A stretch of DNA of 64,000 bases from JAIBAC01 sp046331095 (GCA_046331095.1 JAXLRM010000003.1:496001-560000), one strand, 5' to 3'; positions 24,920-33,207 are shown, counted from the stretch's first letter. Notes: generated by a model from the sequence alone, not told the origin. Numbers and translations: made by a program.

Positions 24920-25114
24920 CGGTCCGTCCTCGGTCTCGGTCCGCTTCCGACCCTCCAATCGGCACCGCCGGTGCGGTCACAAGCGCGGGGGAGGCTCATT
25001 GGCCGAATGGGCCTCGCGGCCCAAGATCTGGGCCGTTCAGCGTCACCCCGCGCGCGGGACCGGCCGGGGCTATCGTTGCCGACGCTGCAAGCGACACCGT
25101 TCGGGAGGGCACAC

Positions 25115-25528
25115 GTGGCGAAGGACAAGCTCGACCTGCTCGCCAAGGTGGGGCTGTTCCGTGCGTGCTCACGCAAGGAACTCGAGTACATCGCGCGCAT
25201 CACCGACGAGGTCCACGTCCAGGCCGGCAGAGTGCTCGCCGCCAAGGACAAGCCGGGCCACGAGTTCTTCCTCATCCTCGAAGGCACCGCCGTCGTCCAG
25301 ATCGACGCCGGGATCGAGCTCGGTCCCGGCGACTTCTTCGGCGAGATGGCCTTACTCGACGGCGGTCCCCGCATCGCCAACGTCGTGGCCAAGACCGACA
25401 TGGTCCTGATCGTGCTGGGCCACCGCGAGTTCGCGTCGCTCATCGGCGAGGTGCCGACGATCTCGCGAGCGATCATGACGGTACTGGCACAGCGCCTCCG
25501 TGAGGCCGAAACGGGCCACACGCTCTGA
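25115..25528 (+). CDS. Stand-alone cyclic-nucleotide-binding domain protein
   Basis: 137-residue cNMP-binding beta-roll without a DNA-binding domain. The helix LLAKVGLFRACSRKELEYIA, the roll strands around GHEFFLILEGTA, and the phosphate-binding cassette GDFFGEMALLDGGPRIANVVA (about residues 73-93) are all present, with the Glu and Arg that hold the cyclic phosphate. It may bind cAMP, cGMP or another ligand and act through a protein partner. The GTG at 25115 has GGAGGG 7 nt upstream. Its stop overlaps the next start as CTGA, so it is translationally coupled to homoserine kinase. Why a nucleotide sensor is coupled to threonine synthesis is not clear. Confidence 0.88.
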   Translation: MAKDKLDLLAKVGLFRACSRKELEYIARITDEVHVQAGRVLAAKDKPGHEFFLILEGTAVVQIDAGIELGPGDFFGEMALLDGGPRIANVVAKTDMVLIVLGHREFASLIGEVPTISRAIMTVLAQRLREAETGHTL

Positions 25529-26586
25529 ACTCCCAGGCCCGCATCCGCGTCCCCGCCACCTCGGCCAACCTGGGGCCGGGCTTCGACGTCCTCGGCCTCG
25601 CTCTGGCGCTCTACAACGACGTCGTCATCGAAGTCGGCACCGGCCACGGCGACGACGACCGGGTGGTCACCCACGTCGACGACGACCCGGAGGTCGGCGT
25701 GGGCGCTGCGATCGACCTCGGCGCAACGGTGCTCCCTCCCGGTGCCGACAACTACTGCGCCCTGGGGGCCGACGCCGTGTTCCGCCTCGCCGGAGTCAAG
25801 CGTCCCGAGTACCGGATCACGGTCACCCAGCGCATCCCGGTGTCGCGCGGCCTCGGCTCGTCGGCCGCCGCCCTCGTAGGCGGGGCGGTCGCGGCGAACG
25901 CCTTGATCGACGATCCCGTGCCCGAGAACGAGATCGTCTTCGCGCTCGTGGACGTCGAGGGCCATACCGAACAGCTCAGTGCGGCCATGTTCGGCGGCCT
26001 CGTCGGGGTGGCCCCACCGGACGACCTGCCGGCTCCGGGGCTCACACGTGGCGGGACACCGTCGACGTTCGGCCTCGACCTCTCCGACTCGCTCTCGTTC
26101 GCGCTGGCGATCCCCGACACCACACTCGCGACGAGAACCGCACGATCCGTGCTGCCCCACGAGGTTCCGTTCCAGGACGCGGTCGCCAACCTCGCCGCGC
26201 TCGCGGCGCTCACGACCGGACTCGCAGACGCAGACCCCTTCCTCGTCGGGGTCGGCATGCGTGACACGCTCCACCAGCCCTACCGCACTGAGTTGCTGCC
26301 CGCCAGCCTCGACGTCCTCGCCGCCGCACGTGACTCGGGCGCCCACGGCGCCTGCTGGTCCGGCGCGGGACCGACGATGCTGGCGGTCTGCGGCGACCCC
26401 GACACCGCCGAGGCCGTCGCCAACGCGATGGCGGCCAGGTTCGCGTCGGCCGGCACCGATGCCGTCGGCCTCGTGGTCGCCGCTGACACCGACGGCGCGA
26501 CGATCACCGAGATCGACGGCGAGGAGTACGTCGCGGAGGTCGCAGAGGACGATCTCTGGGACGACGACGAGGACGAAGAGGCCTAG
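25525..26586 (+). CDS. thrB: Homoserine kinase, apparent CTG start
   Basis: GHMP-family kinase that phosphorylates homoserine in threonine synthesis. Residues 9-22 contain PATSANLGPGFDVLG, and the ATP-binding motif PVSRGLGSSAAALVG follows near residue 108. About 353 residues; the family is usually 300-320, and the excess is mainly an acidic tail (DDLWDDDEDEE). In this frame a TGA at 25501 closes the upstream side and no ATG, GTG or TTG lies between it and the conserved PATSANLGPG, so CTG at 25525, overlapping the previous stop as CTGA, is the only near-cognate start that keeps the motif. An ATG/GTG start downstream would delete the active-site strand. The thrA/thrC genes are not in the window. 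Confidence 0.87.
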   Translation: MNSQARIRVPATSANLGPGFDVLGLALALYNDVVIEVGTGHGDDDRVVTHVDDDPEVGVGAAIDLGATVLPPGADNYCALGADAVFRLAGVKRPEYRITVTQRIPVSRGLGSSAAALVGGAVAANALIDDPVPENEIVFALVDVEGHTEQLSAAMFGGLVGVAPPDDLPAPGLTRGGTPSTFGLDLSDSLSFALAIPDTTLATRTARSVLPHEVPFQDAVANLAALAALTTGLADADPFLVGVGMRDTLHQPYRTELLPASLDVLAAARDSGAHGACWSGAGPTMLAVCGDPDTAEAVANAMAARFASAGTDAVGLVVAADTDGATITEIDGEEYVAEVAEDDLWDDDEDEEA

Positions 26587-26598
26587 TTCGGCACTACT

Positions 26599-27228
26599 TC
26601 ACGCCTGGCTCGGGGCCACGAGGTTGAGCGCAGTCAAGGTCGCGGTCAACTCGTGTCCCTGTGCCTTGACTCGCAGGCGCGTCAGCGACGCCGGCGAGAT
26701 GTGGACCCGAGTCTGGGCCCCGACGAGGTCGCCCGTCGCGAGACCGACGAGTGCCTTGGTGGGCCCGAGATGGGTGACCACGAGCAACGTCTCGCCGGCC
26801 GCGGCCGCGACCGTGGCGTGCTCGGCGACGGCGGCGACCGTGCGCGCGGCCATCACCGTGATCGGCTCGCCACCGGGCGGCGCGACCTCGGGGTCGGTGA
26901 TCCACGAAGGCGGCCACTGTGCCAGGAGATCTGCGAAGCGGGTTCCGTCGAGGTCTCCGTAGTCGAGCTCGACGAGGCGGTCGTCGCTGTCGACGTCGAC
27001 TCCGAGGCGTCCCGCCGCGATCCCGGCGGTCTCGCGGGCCCGCACCAGCGGTGACGAGATCACACGCCACGGTCGCGGTCCGAACCTCACGAGGTACTCC
27101 GCAGCACCGGCGGCCTGACGCCTACCCAGCTCGGTCAGGGGTGGATCGCGCCTTCCCACGAGCTCACCGTCGGCGTTGGCGCTCGACTCGCCGTGGCGCA
27201 GGACCACGACCTCACATGAGAGAGGCAT
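26599..27228 (-). CDS. Histidine phosphatase family protein
   Basis: 209-residue phosphoglycerate-mutase-fold phosphatase. The catalytic RHGES motif is at residues 11-15, the second Arg in SSPLVRARET, the acid in ELDYGDLDG, and the second His in VVTHLGPTK. Such proteins hydrolyse small phosphate esters (for example phospho-sugars, alpha-ribazole phosphate, or phosphoserine); the substrate is not clear. Its start overlaps the end of the RNase H gene by 17 nt. The operon order zinc-ribbon protein, RNase H, phosphatase resembles the actinobacterial Rv2230-Rv2228 type arrangement in which RNase H and a phosphatase are fused; here they are separate genes. Confidence 0.9.
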   Translation of the reverse strand: MPLSCEVVVLRHGESSANADGELVGRRDPPLTELGRRQAAGAAEYLVRFGPRPWRVISSPLVRARETAGIAAGRLGVDVDSDDRLVELDYGDLDGTRFADLLAQWPPSWITDPEVAPPGGEPITVMAARTVAAVAEHATVAAAAGETLLVVTHLGPTKALVGLATGDLVGAQTRVHISPASLTRLRVKAQGHELTATLTALNLVAPSQA

Positions 27229-27628
27229 CGAGCGCCTGGTTCACGAGGGCATCGGCCTCGACGTTCCTCTCGCGCCGCACGTGGACGACCTCGTACGTGT
27301 CGAAGCGGCCGAGGAGGTCCTTGCAGCGCCGGTACAGCGGCGCGAGATGGGCGGCCTTGACGCGGTACCGACCCTCGAGCTGTTTGACCAGCAGCTCCGA
27401 GTCCGACTCGAGACGCACGGTGTCGGCTCCGAGCTCGGCGGCGGCCTCGAGCCCGGCGATCACGGCCTCGTACTCGGCGACGTTGTTCGTGGTCTCGCCG
27501 ATCGAGCGCGAGATCTCGGCGAGGACCTCCGTGTCCGGCGCCGCCGCCCTCACGACCACGCCGATCGCCGCGGGGCCGGGGTTCCCGCGCGCTCCGCCGT
27601 CGGTGTTGACCTGCACCGCGAGTCCCAT
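27212..27628 (-). CDS. Ribonuclease HI family protein
   Basis: 138-residue RNase H fold, which cuts the RNA strand of RNA-DNA hybrids. The four acidic catalytic residues appear as NTDGGARGNPG (Asp9), AEYEAVIAGL (Glu), LESDSELLV (Asp) and ADALVNQA (Asp), so the enzyme should be active. The length is close to archaeal/actinobacterial type RNases HI that lack the basic handle of E. coli RnhA. Its ATG overlaps the zinc-ribbon stop by 1 nt (TGATG), with GAGGAGG as ribosome site inside the upstream gene. It overlaps the phosphatase gene by 17 nt, so the three are coupled. Confidence 0.93.
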   Translation of the reverse strand: MGLAVQVNTDGGARGNPGPAAIGVVVRAAAPDTEVLAEISRSIGETTNNVAEYEAVIAGLEAAAELGADTVRLESDSELLVKQLEGRYRVKAAHLAPLYRRCKDLLGRFDTYEVVHVRRERNVEADALVNQALDASLM

Positions 27629-28344
27629 CAGACCTCCTCGACCACCAAGATCGCCTCACAGGACGGGCAGCGAGCGAGAACGGCCTCGCGAGCTTCGACG
27701 AGCTCGCCCGCCGCGAGCTTGACGTGGCAGCCGCCGCAGCTCCCGTCGACGAGGCGTGCTGCCCCGACACCGTTGACGCTGTGGGCGCGGGTGCGTTCGT
27801 ACTTGTCGAGGACGGCGGTCTCGACCGCAGCGGCCGCCGCGACGCGGGCACCCTCCTCGCGGGCGAGCTGCTCGCCGAGGTCGTCGAGTAGCTCCTGCAG
27901 CCGCGCCTCGACCGGGGACAGCTCCGCTGCGATCGCGGCGATCTCGGCGTCCAGCGCGTCCAGGTCCGGCTGAGACATCTCGAGCTGTTCCATCGCCTCG
28001 AGCTCGCGGTCCTCGAGGTCCGCGATGCGGCGCCGCAGGCTCTCCACCTCTGCTTGCAGGCTCGTGAGCTCACGCGCGCTCGTCACCGAACCCGACCCGA
28101 GCTTGGCCTCCTCACGCTCGAGCTTCGCGCGCAGCAGCGCGACCTCGTCGTCGAGACGTGCGAGCTCGGACTGGGGCGCGCCGCGTCGTCCCTCGATGGC
28201 GAGGCGCCGCCCCTCGAGGTCGGCCCTGCGCTCCAGGAGCGCGTCGCGTTCGGCGATCGCTGCCGCGCTCCGCATCTCGTGGCGGATCCGGTCGGCCTCG
28301 GAGTCGTGGTTCTGGACGGCAAGGATCGCTGGATCCACTCCCAT
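27628..28344 (-). CDS. Coiled-coil protein with C-terminal C4 zinc ribbon
   Basis: 238 residues. Residues 1-170 are a long Glu/Arg/Leu-rich coiled coil (ERDALLERRADLEG, EVESLRRRIADLEDRELEAME). The C-terminus has a C4 zinc ribbon, CGGCHVKL near 196-203 and CPSCEAIL near 222-229. This is the CT398/Rv2229-like family usually found before an RNase H gene; it may link nucleic acid to another factor, but no reaction is known. The start MGVDPAIL at 28344 is chosen over one three codons upstream. On the minus strand TAGGTT lies 7 nt before it, which would fit leaderless transcription. Confidence 0.9.
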   Translation of the reverse strand: MGVDPAILAVQNHDSEADRIRHEMRSAAAIAERDALLERRADLEGRRLAIEGRRGAPQSELARLDDEVALLRAKLEREEAKLGSGSVTSARELTSLQAEVESLRRRIADLEDRELEAMEQLEMSQPDLDALDAEIAAIAAELSPVEARLQELLDDLGEQLAREEGARVAAAAAVETAVLDKYERTRAHSVNGVGAARLVDGSCGGCHVKLAAGELVEAREAVLARCPSCEAILVVEEV

Positions 28345-28376
28345 GGCGAGCAACCTAGTGCCGTGCGGTCGCGCTA

Positions 28377-30389
28377 CTAGTCATTCCCACCGAGGCCGAC
28401 GCCGCCGCCTTGGAGAACGGTGCCGCCGCGCCCGCTGCCGGAGCCGGAGCCGGAGTCACTGCTGCACCCACCGACACAGCGTCCGTTGCGGAACGCGCCG
28501 AGGTCGGGTGCGGGCCAGTCGTCCGCGGGGAGGTCGGCCGTCGCCTGTCGCATGTAGGACGCCCACAGGGCGGCAGGGAGGTCTCCGCCGAAGAAACCGG
28601 TGTAGCTCGCGGCGTTGGGGTTGCCGACCCAGACGGCGGTCGCGATCTGGGGCGTGAAGCCCACGAACCACGCGTCCTTCTTGCCGTTGGTGGTTCCGGT
28701 CTTGCCGGCCTCGGGACGGCCGATCTGGGCGTTCTTGCGGCCCGTGCCCTCGCGGATGACGTCCTTCATCATCCCGATCGTCGTGTAGGCGACGTTGGGA
28801 TCGATCACCTGCTCCTCGTGGCCGTTGCCGAAGTTGTAGATCTCGATGCCCGAGTAGTCGGTGATGCGTGTGACCATGTGGGTGTCGTGGCGCACACCGC
28901 CGTTCGCGATCGTGGCGTACGCGCCGGCCATCTCCAGCGGCGAGACACCGCGGGTGAGCCCGCCGAGCGCGATCGACGGGTACGCGTCGAGCTGGCTCTT
29001 GATGCCGAGCTTGTGCGCGACGTCGACGATCGCCTGCGGCCCGACGTTGTTGACGACGTTGACGAAGACGCAGTTGACCGACTGCGCGAGCCCCTGCCAC
29101 AAGGTCATGGAGCCACCGGGGCCCGCCACGCCCTTGCCCGTCTTGTCGCCCTTGTAGCTGCAGCTCCCGGCGCCGTACATGTCGTTGGGCGAGCCGCCGT
29201 TCTCGAGCGCCGCGATCACGTCGAAGGGCTTGAACGACGATCCCGTCTGGCGCTTGCCCTGGGTCGCGAGGTTGAACTTCTTCTCGCCGAAGTTCGCGCC
29301 CCCGTGGATCGCGAGCACCGCCCCCGACTTCACGTCCACGGACGCGAGCGCGGCGGTGTAACGCGAGTTCGGCTTCACGCTGCCGACCACGTCCTCGGCG
29401 ACGGCCTGAAGGTCGGGATCGAGGGTCGTGTAGATGTTGAGGCCGCCGTTGAAGACCGTCTTGGTGCGCTGGGTCTTGTCGCCGGCGATGATGTCCTCGC
29501 GGTCGAGCAGTTCCTGTTTGACCGCCTCCACGAAGTAGTCGGTCGTGGCGGACACCTCGACGAGGTGGTGTGCCTGCGTAGGCAGCGGCGTCGCGTCGAT
29601 CTCGGCGGCCTGGGCCGGAGTGATCCAGCCGAGCTCCACCATCCGTTGCCCGACGGTGTGGCGCCGCTCCTTGGACGCCTCCGGGTGCGCGAGGGGGTCG
29701 TAGCGCGATGGCGACGGGATGATGCCTGCGAGCAGGGCACCGTCGGCGAGTGTGAGCTCGGCCGAGGCCTTGCCCCAGTAGAGCTGGGCAGCCGCCTGCA
29801 CGCCGTACGCGCCGTTGCCGAAGTAGGTGCCGTTGAGGTAGCGCTCGAGGATCTGGTCCTTGCTCAGACGGCGTTCGAGGCGAACGGCCATGAAGGCTTC
29901 CTTGACCTTGCGGTCGATGCTCTGCTCGCTGCTCAGGAAGGTCTGCTTCACGACCTGTTGGGTGATCGTGGAACCGCCCTGTGCGATGCCGCCCGACTCG
30001 AGGTTCGCCACGAACGCCCGGCCGACGGCCTGCAGGTCGAAGCCCTCGTGCTCGTAGAAGTTGTCGTCCTCGCTCGCGAGCACGGCTGTGCGCACCGGCT
30101 GGGGAATCTGGTCGAGACGTACCGGCTCGCGGTTGATCTCCGAGTGCAGCACCGCGATGAGGTTCCCGCGGGAGTCGAACATCTTCGAGCGCGCCTCGAT
30201 GGGCGGCAGCGTGGACGGGTCGGACTCCTTGTCGAGCCACAGGTCCCCGGCGTCGTGGACCTCCTTGCCGACAGGCACGATGGCCACGACCATGGTCGCG
30301 GTCACGACGGAGCCGACGACGATCACGAGGAGCAGGAGACCGAAGCGGCCAAGGACGCGGCGGAGAACGCGTGAACTCGGCGAGGGCAT
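28377..30389 (-). CDS. Class A penicillin-binding protein (transglycosylase/transpeptidase)
   Basis: 670-residue bifunctional peptidoglycan synthase. A membrane anchor sits at residues 13-34. The GT51 transglycosylase domain (about 60-250) shows EDDNFYEHEGFD with its catalytic Glu, then GGSTITQQVVKQ and RRLSKDQILERYLN. The transpeptidase domain (about 320-630) shows the Ser-x-x-Lys active site TGSSFKPF near 383, SVNC near 437 and KTGTTNG near 570. A Gly/Ser-rich tail ends the protein. This builds and cross-links the cell wall outside the membrane. The gene lies between the zinc-ribbon operon and the NarL regulator. TACAGT lies 8 nt before the ATG, a possible leaderless promoter. Confidence 0.95.
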   Translation of the reverse strand: MPSPSSRVLRRVLGRFGLLLLVIVVGSVVTATMVVAIVPVGKEVHDAGDLWLDKESDPSTLPPIEARSKMFDSRGNLIAVLHSEINREPVRLDQIPQPVRTAVLASEDDNFYEHEGFDLQAVGRAFVANLESGGIAQGGSTITQQVVKQTFLSSEQSIDRKVKEAFMAVRLERRLSKDQILERYLNGTYFGNGAYGVQAAAQLYWGKASAELTLADGALLAGIIPSPSRYDPLAHPEASKERRHTVGQRMVELGWITPAQAAEIDATPLPTQAHHLVEVSATTDYFVEAVKQELLDREDIIAGDKTQRTKTVFNGGLNIYTTLDPDLQAVAEDVVGSVKPNSRYTAALASVDVKSGAVLAIHGGANFGEKKFNLATQGKRQTGSSFKPFDVIAALENGGSPNDMYGAGSCSYKGDKTGKGVAGPGGSMTLWQGLAQSVNCVFVNVVNNVGPQAIVDVAHKLGIKSQLDAYPSIALGGLTRGVSPLEMAGAYATIANGGVRHDTHMVTRITDYSGIEIYNFGNGHEEQVIDPNVAYTTIGMMKDVIREGTGRKNAQIGRPEAGKTGTTNGKKDAWFVGFTPQIATAVWVGNPNAASYTGFFGGDLPAALWASYMRQATADLPADDWPAPDLGAFRNGRCVGGCSSDSGSGSGSGRGGTVLQGGGVGLGGND

Positions 30390-30404
30390 CGGGTCACACT
30401 GTAG

Positions 30405-31073
30405 TCACGAAGCGCGTTCGACCTCGACGATGTTGTGCCTGATCGCGAAAGCCACCGCTTCGAGCTTGGAGTGCACCGAGAGCTTCGAGAGGATGTTCTG
30501 GATATGGGTGCGGACCGTGTTCGACGAGATGAACAGCGTGTCCGCGATGTCACGATTCGACTTGCCGGCCACGAGAAGGGCGAGGACCTCCTTCTCGCGG
30601 TCGGTCAGGAACGACGCCATGTGCACGCCGGAGTTGGGGGTCTTGCGGGTGGGATCGGCGAGGCTGCGCAGGAGGTGCTTGAGCCGGTTGGGTGGCACAA
30701 CCGTCTCGCCTGCCACGACGCGTCGTATCGCGTCGGCGAGTACCTCCATCGCGATGTCCTTGGTCAGGTAGCCCTCGACGCCGACCTCGACGGCACGGGT
30801 CAGGTACTCGTCCTCCTCGGTGGCCGTGAGGATCACGATCCGCACCTCGGGCGCCGCCGACTTGACCCGCTGGGCGACTTCGATGCCGTTGAGGCCGGGC
30901 ATGCGCAAGTCGCACACGGCCACGTCGGGATGGGTCGCGGCGATCATGTCGAGGCCACTCGTTCCGTCGTAGGCCTCGCCCACGACCTCGATGTCGTCCT
31001 CGAGCTCGAGCAGGTTGCGCAACGCCTCGGTGAAGAGTTGCTGATTGTCGACGATTAGCACCCGGATGGCCAC
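30405..31073 (-). CDS. NarL/FixJ-family response regulator
   Basis: 222 residues. The receiver domain (1-120) has the DNQ acidic patch, phospho-acceptor Asp in DVAVCDLRMPG (near residue 56), Thr in VILTATEED and Lys in YLTKDI. The LuxR-type helix-turn-helix is at about 155-215 (LTDREKEVLALLVAGKSNRDIADTLF). No kinase gene is adjacent, so it is an orphan regulator in this window. It lies 15 bp upstream of the PBP gene in the same direction, so the two may be cotranscribed and the regulator may be linked to wall synthesis; that is inference. The promoter region is AT-rich and holds an inverted repeat at 31097-31130. Confidence 0.93.
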   Translation of the reverse strand: MAIRVLIVDNQQLFTEALRNLLELEDDIEVVGEAYDGTSGLDMIAATHPDVAVCDLRMPGLNGIEVAQRVKSAAPEVRIVILTATEEDEYLTRAVEVGVEGYLTKDIAMEVLADAIRRVVAGETVVPPNRLKHLLRSLADPTRKTPNSGVHMASFLTDREKEVLALLVAGKSNRDIADTLFISSNTVRTHIQNILSKLSVHSKLEAVAFAIRHNIVEVERAS

Positions 31074-31096
31074 CGAAAGCCCTCACGAAAGTCCTC

Positions 31097-31130
31097 TGCC
31101 TACGACATATTACGTCAAATGCAGTAGGCA
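31097..31130. promoter_or_regulatory. AT-rich divergent promoter region with inverted repeat
   Basis: TGCCTAC (31097-31103) and GTAGGCA (31124-31130) form a perfect inverted repeat around a 20-bp AT-rich core containing TTGACG on the minus strand. It lies between the NarL-type regulator and the UbiA gene, in one of the few AT-rich spots of the window. It may be an operator for the adjacent regulator; this is inference. Confidence 0.45.
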
Positions 31131-31236
31131 CCTACAGCAATCATACGAACGACACCGGAGCGGAACAAGGGTCTCCCGGTCGGCACTTCGGCGAGCGCGA
31201 CGATACGCTGTAGAGGCCGTCCCGGAGGTCCGATCC

Positions 31237-32268
31237 ATGACCGATGCCGTACCCACGGCGACACCGAGCATGCTGCGTTCCTGGCGCGCCACGCTCGCTA
31301 CCGGCAACCCGCCGCGTGGCACGACACCGAAGGACCTCGACGCGCTGTCACGCTGGTTCCTCCTGACCCGCGCCGCCGTACTCCCCATGACCCTGACCGC
31401 CGGGCTCCTGGCCGGGCTCCTGGCGGTCGGCGCACCGGATGCGCGCTGGCTGTGGTGGGCCCTCGCCGTGGTCGGGATCCTCCTCGCGCACATGGCCAAC
31501 AACCTGATGAACGACCTCTTCGACCTCGAGGTCGGCAACGACACCGACGAGTACCCGCGAGCGCTCTACGCACCCCACCCCGTCCTCTCGGGCCTCACCA
31601 CACGGCGTGGGCTCGTGATAGCGGCGCTCGTGGTCAACGCCGTCGACGTCGCGATCTGCGCGGTGCTCTTCGTGGCTCGCGGATGGCCGATAGTCGCCTT
31701 CGCCGGCGCGGGGTTCGCCCTGTCGTACGCGTACACGGCGCCACCGCTACGCCTGAAGCGGATCGGGCTGGGCGAGCTCGACGTCTTCCTGACGTGGGGA
31801 CCACTGATGGTGGGCGGCTGCTACTTCGCCGCCACCGGGACGGTCTCGTGGTCGGTGATCTGGGCCTCGGTGCCGTACGCGCTGCTGACGACGGCGGTAC
31901 TGATGGGCAAGCACATCGACAAGGCGGACTGGGACAGGCCCATGCGCACCTACACGCTGCCCGTCCTCTTGGGCGACCGCCGCGCGAGGCTCGCGACCCG
32001 GGCGCTCTTCGTCGGCTTCTACCTCGCACTCGTCGTGCTCGTCGCGACTGCCGTGCTGCCCTGGCCTTCGCTCCTCGCCTTCGCGGCGCTCCCCCGCCTG
32101 GTGCGCGTGTGGAAGGCGTTCGGGGCGCCGGCGCCGGACGCCCCGCCCAAGGGCTACCCGATCTGGCCGCTCTGGTTCGCCCCGCACGCGTTCGTCTTCT
32201 GCCGCCAGGCCGGCCTCTTCCTGGTCCTCGGTCTCGCCGTGGGTGTCTTCTGGGGGCTCTACCTGTAG
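31237..32268 (+). CDS. UbiA-family prenyltransferase
   Basis: 343-residue polytopic membrane enzyme with about eight or nine helices. The first Asp-rich motif is NNLMNDLFDLEVGND (about 88-102), which binds the Mg-prenyl diphosphate; the second region is GKHIDKADWDRPM (about 225-237). UbiA enzymes attach a polyprenyl chain to an aromatic acceptor (quinones, heme O, chlorophyll) or a sugar. MenA is one candidate acceptor class, and a decayed menE/menF locus lies 19 kb away, but nothing here proves it. GGAGG lies 9 nt before the ATG at 31237. An in-frame extension upstream has no membrane or family character. A 30-bp-period array follows 40 bp after the stop. Confidence 0.9.
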   Translation: MTDAVPTATPSMLRSWRATLATGNPPRGTTPKDLDALSRWFLLTRAAVLPMTLTAGLLAGLLAVGAPDARWLWWALAVVGILLAHMANNLMNDLFDLEVGNDTDEYPRALYAPHPVLSGLTTRRGLVIAALVVNAVDVAICAVLFVARGWPIVAFAGAGFALSYAYTAPPLRLKRIGLGELDVFLTWGPLMVGGCYFAATGTVSWSVIWASVPYALLTTAVLMGKHIDKADWDRPMRTYTLPVLLGDRRARLATRALFVGFYLALVVLVATAVLPWPSLLAFAALPRLVRVWKAFGAPAPDAPPKGYPIWPLWFAPHAFVFCRQAGLFLVLGLAVGVFWGLYL

Positions 32269-32307
32269 TCGCGGGCGGCGACGCCGCCGGGTCGACGTGG
32301 CGGTCGC

Positions 32308-32440
32308 TCGGAGAACGATCCGGCCATTCGGGCCACGTTGGAGAACTGCAGCGTCGGTACGCGTCGCTCTGGTTCTCCAACCCGCCGCCCCTGGCCGCCC
32401 TGTTCTCCAATCCCCCGCCCCTGGCCGCCCTGTTCTCCAA
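32308..32440. repeat. 30-bp-period inverted half-site array (GGAGAAC type)
   Basis: Forward half-sites TCGGAGAAC (32308-32316) and TTGGAGAAC (32338-32346), then reverse GTTCTCCAA at 32372, 32402 and 32432, all at exact 30-bp spacing. The centre gap is 25 bp and the inner four sites are symmetric around 32359. It lies between the convergent UbiA and methyltransferase genes, 15 bp from the latter stop. Confidence 0.88.
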
Positions 32441-32454
32441 CCCCTTCCGCGGAG

Positions 32455-33135
32455 TCACCCGGGCGCGCTGCCCCGGACGGCGACGTGGCGGTCGCCGAAC
32501 TCGACGACTTCCAGGACGAGCCCGGCCGATTCGAGCTGTGCGCGGATCTCCGCGGCTGTGTAGGCAGCGCACAGGGAGTTGTAGAAGTCGACGCGCAGCA
32601 CCTCGGGCTCTCCGGCTGCGTACTCGTCGACGAGTGCCCGCGCGGCCTCGGTTGACACCGGCCTGCGCAGGTCCCACACGAAGACGGCTCCACCGGGTCC
32701 CACTGCTGCACGCACGGTGTCCCAGAGCACGGCCGGATCGGCGAGGTGGTGCAGGAGGCTGCTGGACACAACCGCGTCGTAGGGGCCCCGCTGCGCCCAC
32801 TCCACCGCGGGGACAGGCAGGCGCTGCTCGAAGAGCCTGATCCTGTCGCCGAGACCGGCCGCCGCGACGCGGGCGCGCCCGCGTCGGATCATCGCGGCCG
32901 CGCCGTCGACACCGTCGACGGCGAAGCGCGGGTGAGCCTGCGCGAGGCGCACGGTCACGTCGGCGGGACCGCAGCCGAGGTCGAGCACTCGTCCCCCTCC
33001 GAGTTCGGGGAACGTCTCGCCGAAGAGGGCGACGAGTGCGTCGTGAGGCGCTCCGAAGTCGGCGGCGGCGTAGGCGTCCGCCTGCTCGGCGGTGTCCATG
33101 AGCTCGGCTTCGGGGATGCGTCGGTGCAGTTCCAC
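32455..33135 (-). CDS. SAM-dependent class I methyltransferase
   Basis: About 226 residues. The SAM-binding motif I is VLDLGCGPADVTVRLA, followed by the acidic VDGVDGAAAMI, post-motif VVSSSLLHHL and GGAVFVWDLRRP. The fold is complete and the substrate cannot be read. The start is uncertain: GTG at 33135 is given, with GTG at 33150 and ATG at 33099 possible; all keep the SAM site. It is divergent from the PadR gene and shares its 72-bp control region, so PadR may regulate it. It is convergent with the UbiA gene, with a repeat array between. Confidence 0.87.
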   Translation of the reverse strand: MELHRRIPEAELMDTAEQADAYAAADFGAPHDALVALFGETFPELGGGRVLDLGCGPADVTVRLAQAHPRFAVDGVDGAAAMIRRGRARVAAAGLGDRIRLFEQRLPVPAVEWAQRGPYDAVVSSSLLHHLADPAVLWDTVRAAVGPGGAVFVWDLRRPVSTEAARALVDEYAAGEPEVLRVDFYNSLCAAYTAAEIRAQLESAGLVLEVVEFGDRHVAVRGSAPG

Positions 33136-33162
33136 AGGGGGGATTCTCACAGACCCGCGCCG

Positions 33163-33178
33163 TATACTCCTATGTACT
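33163..33178. promoter_or_regulatory. Possible PadR operator upstream of padR-like gene
   Basis: TATACTCCTATGTACT followed by GACCCA resembles the site at 33872, where TATACATGTATAG is followed by TGACCCA. Both share TATAC-N3-TAT and the downstream GACCCA. TATACT (33163-33168) may serve as a -10. Autoregulation by PadR proteins is common in the family; here it is inferred from the shared pattern. Confidence 0.45.
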
Positions 33179-33207
33179 GACCCAGGTGGGACGGTGGAGG
33201 GCGGACC

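Noticed and set aside
28408..28420. TTGGAGAAC-like half-site inside the PBP gene
   Set aside because: A single copy in coding sequence with no partner at 30 bp; chance occurrence.
28410..30374. Open frame of 654 codons on the plus strand
   Set aside because: It lies entirely antisense to a complete class A PBP with all catalytic motifs. Its product is rich in Arg, Val, Gly and His without any domain, as expected for the shadow of a GC-rich gene.
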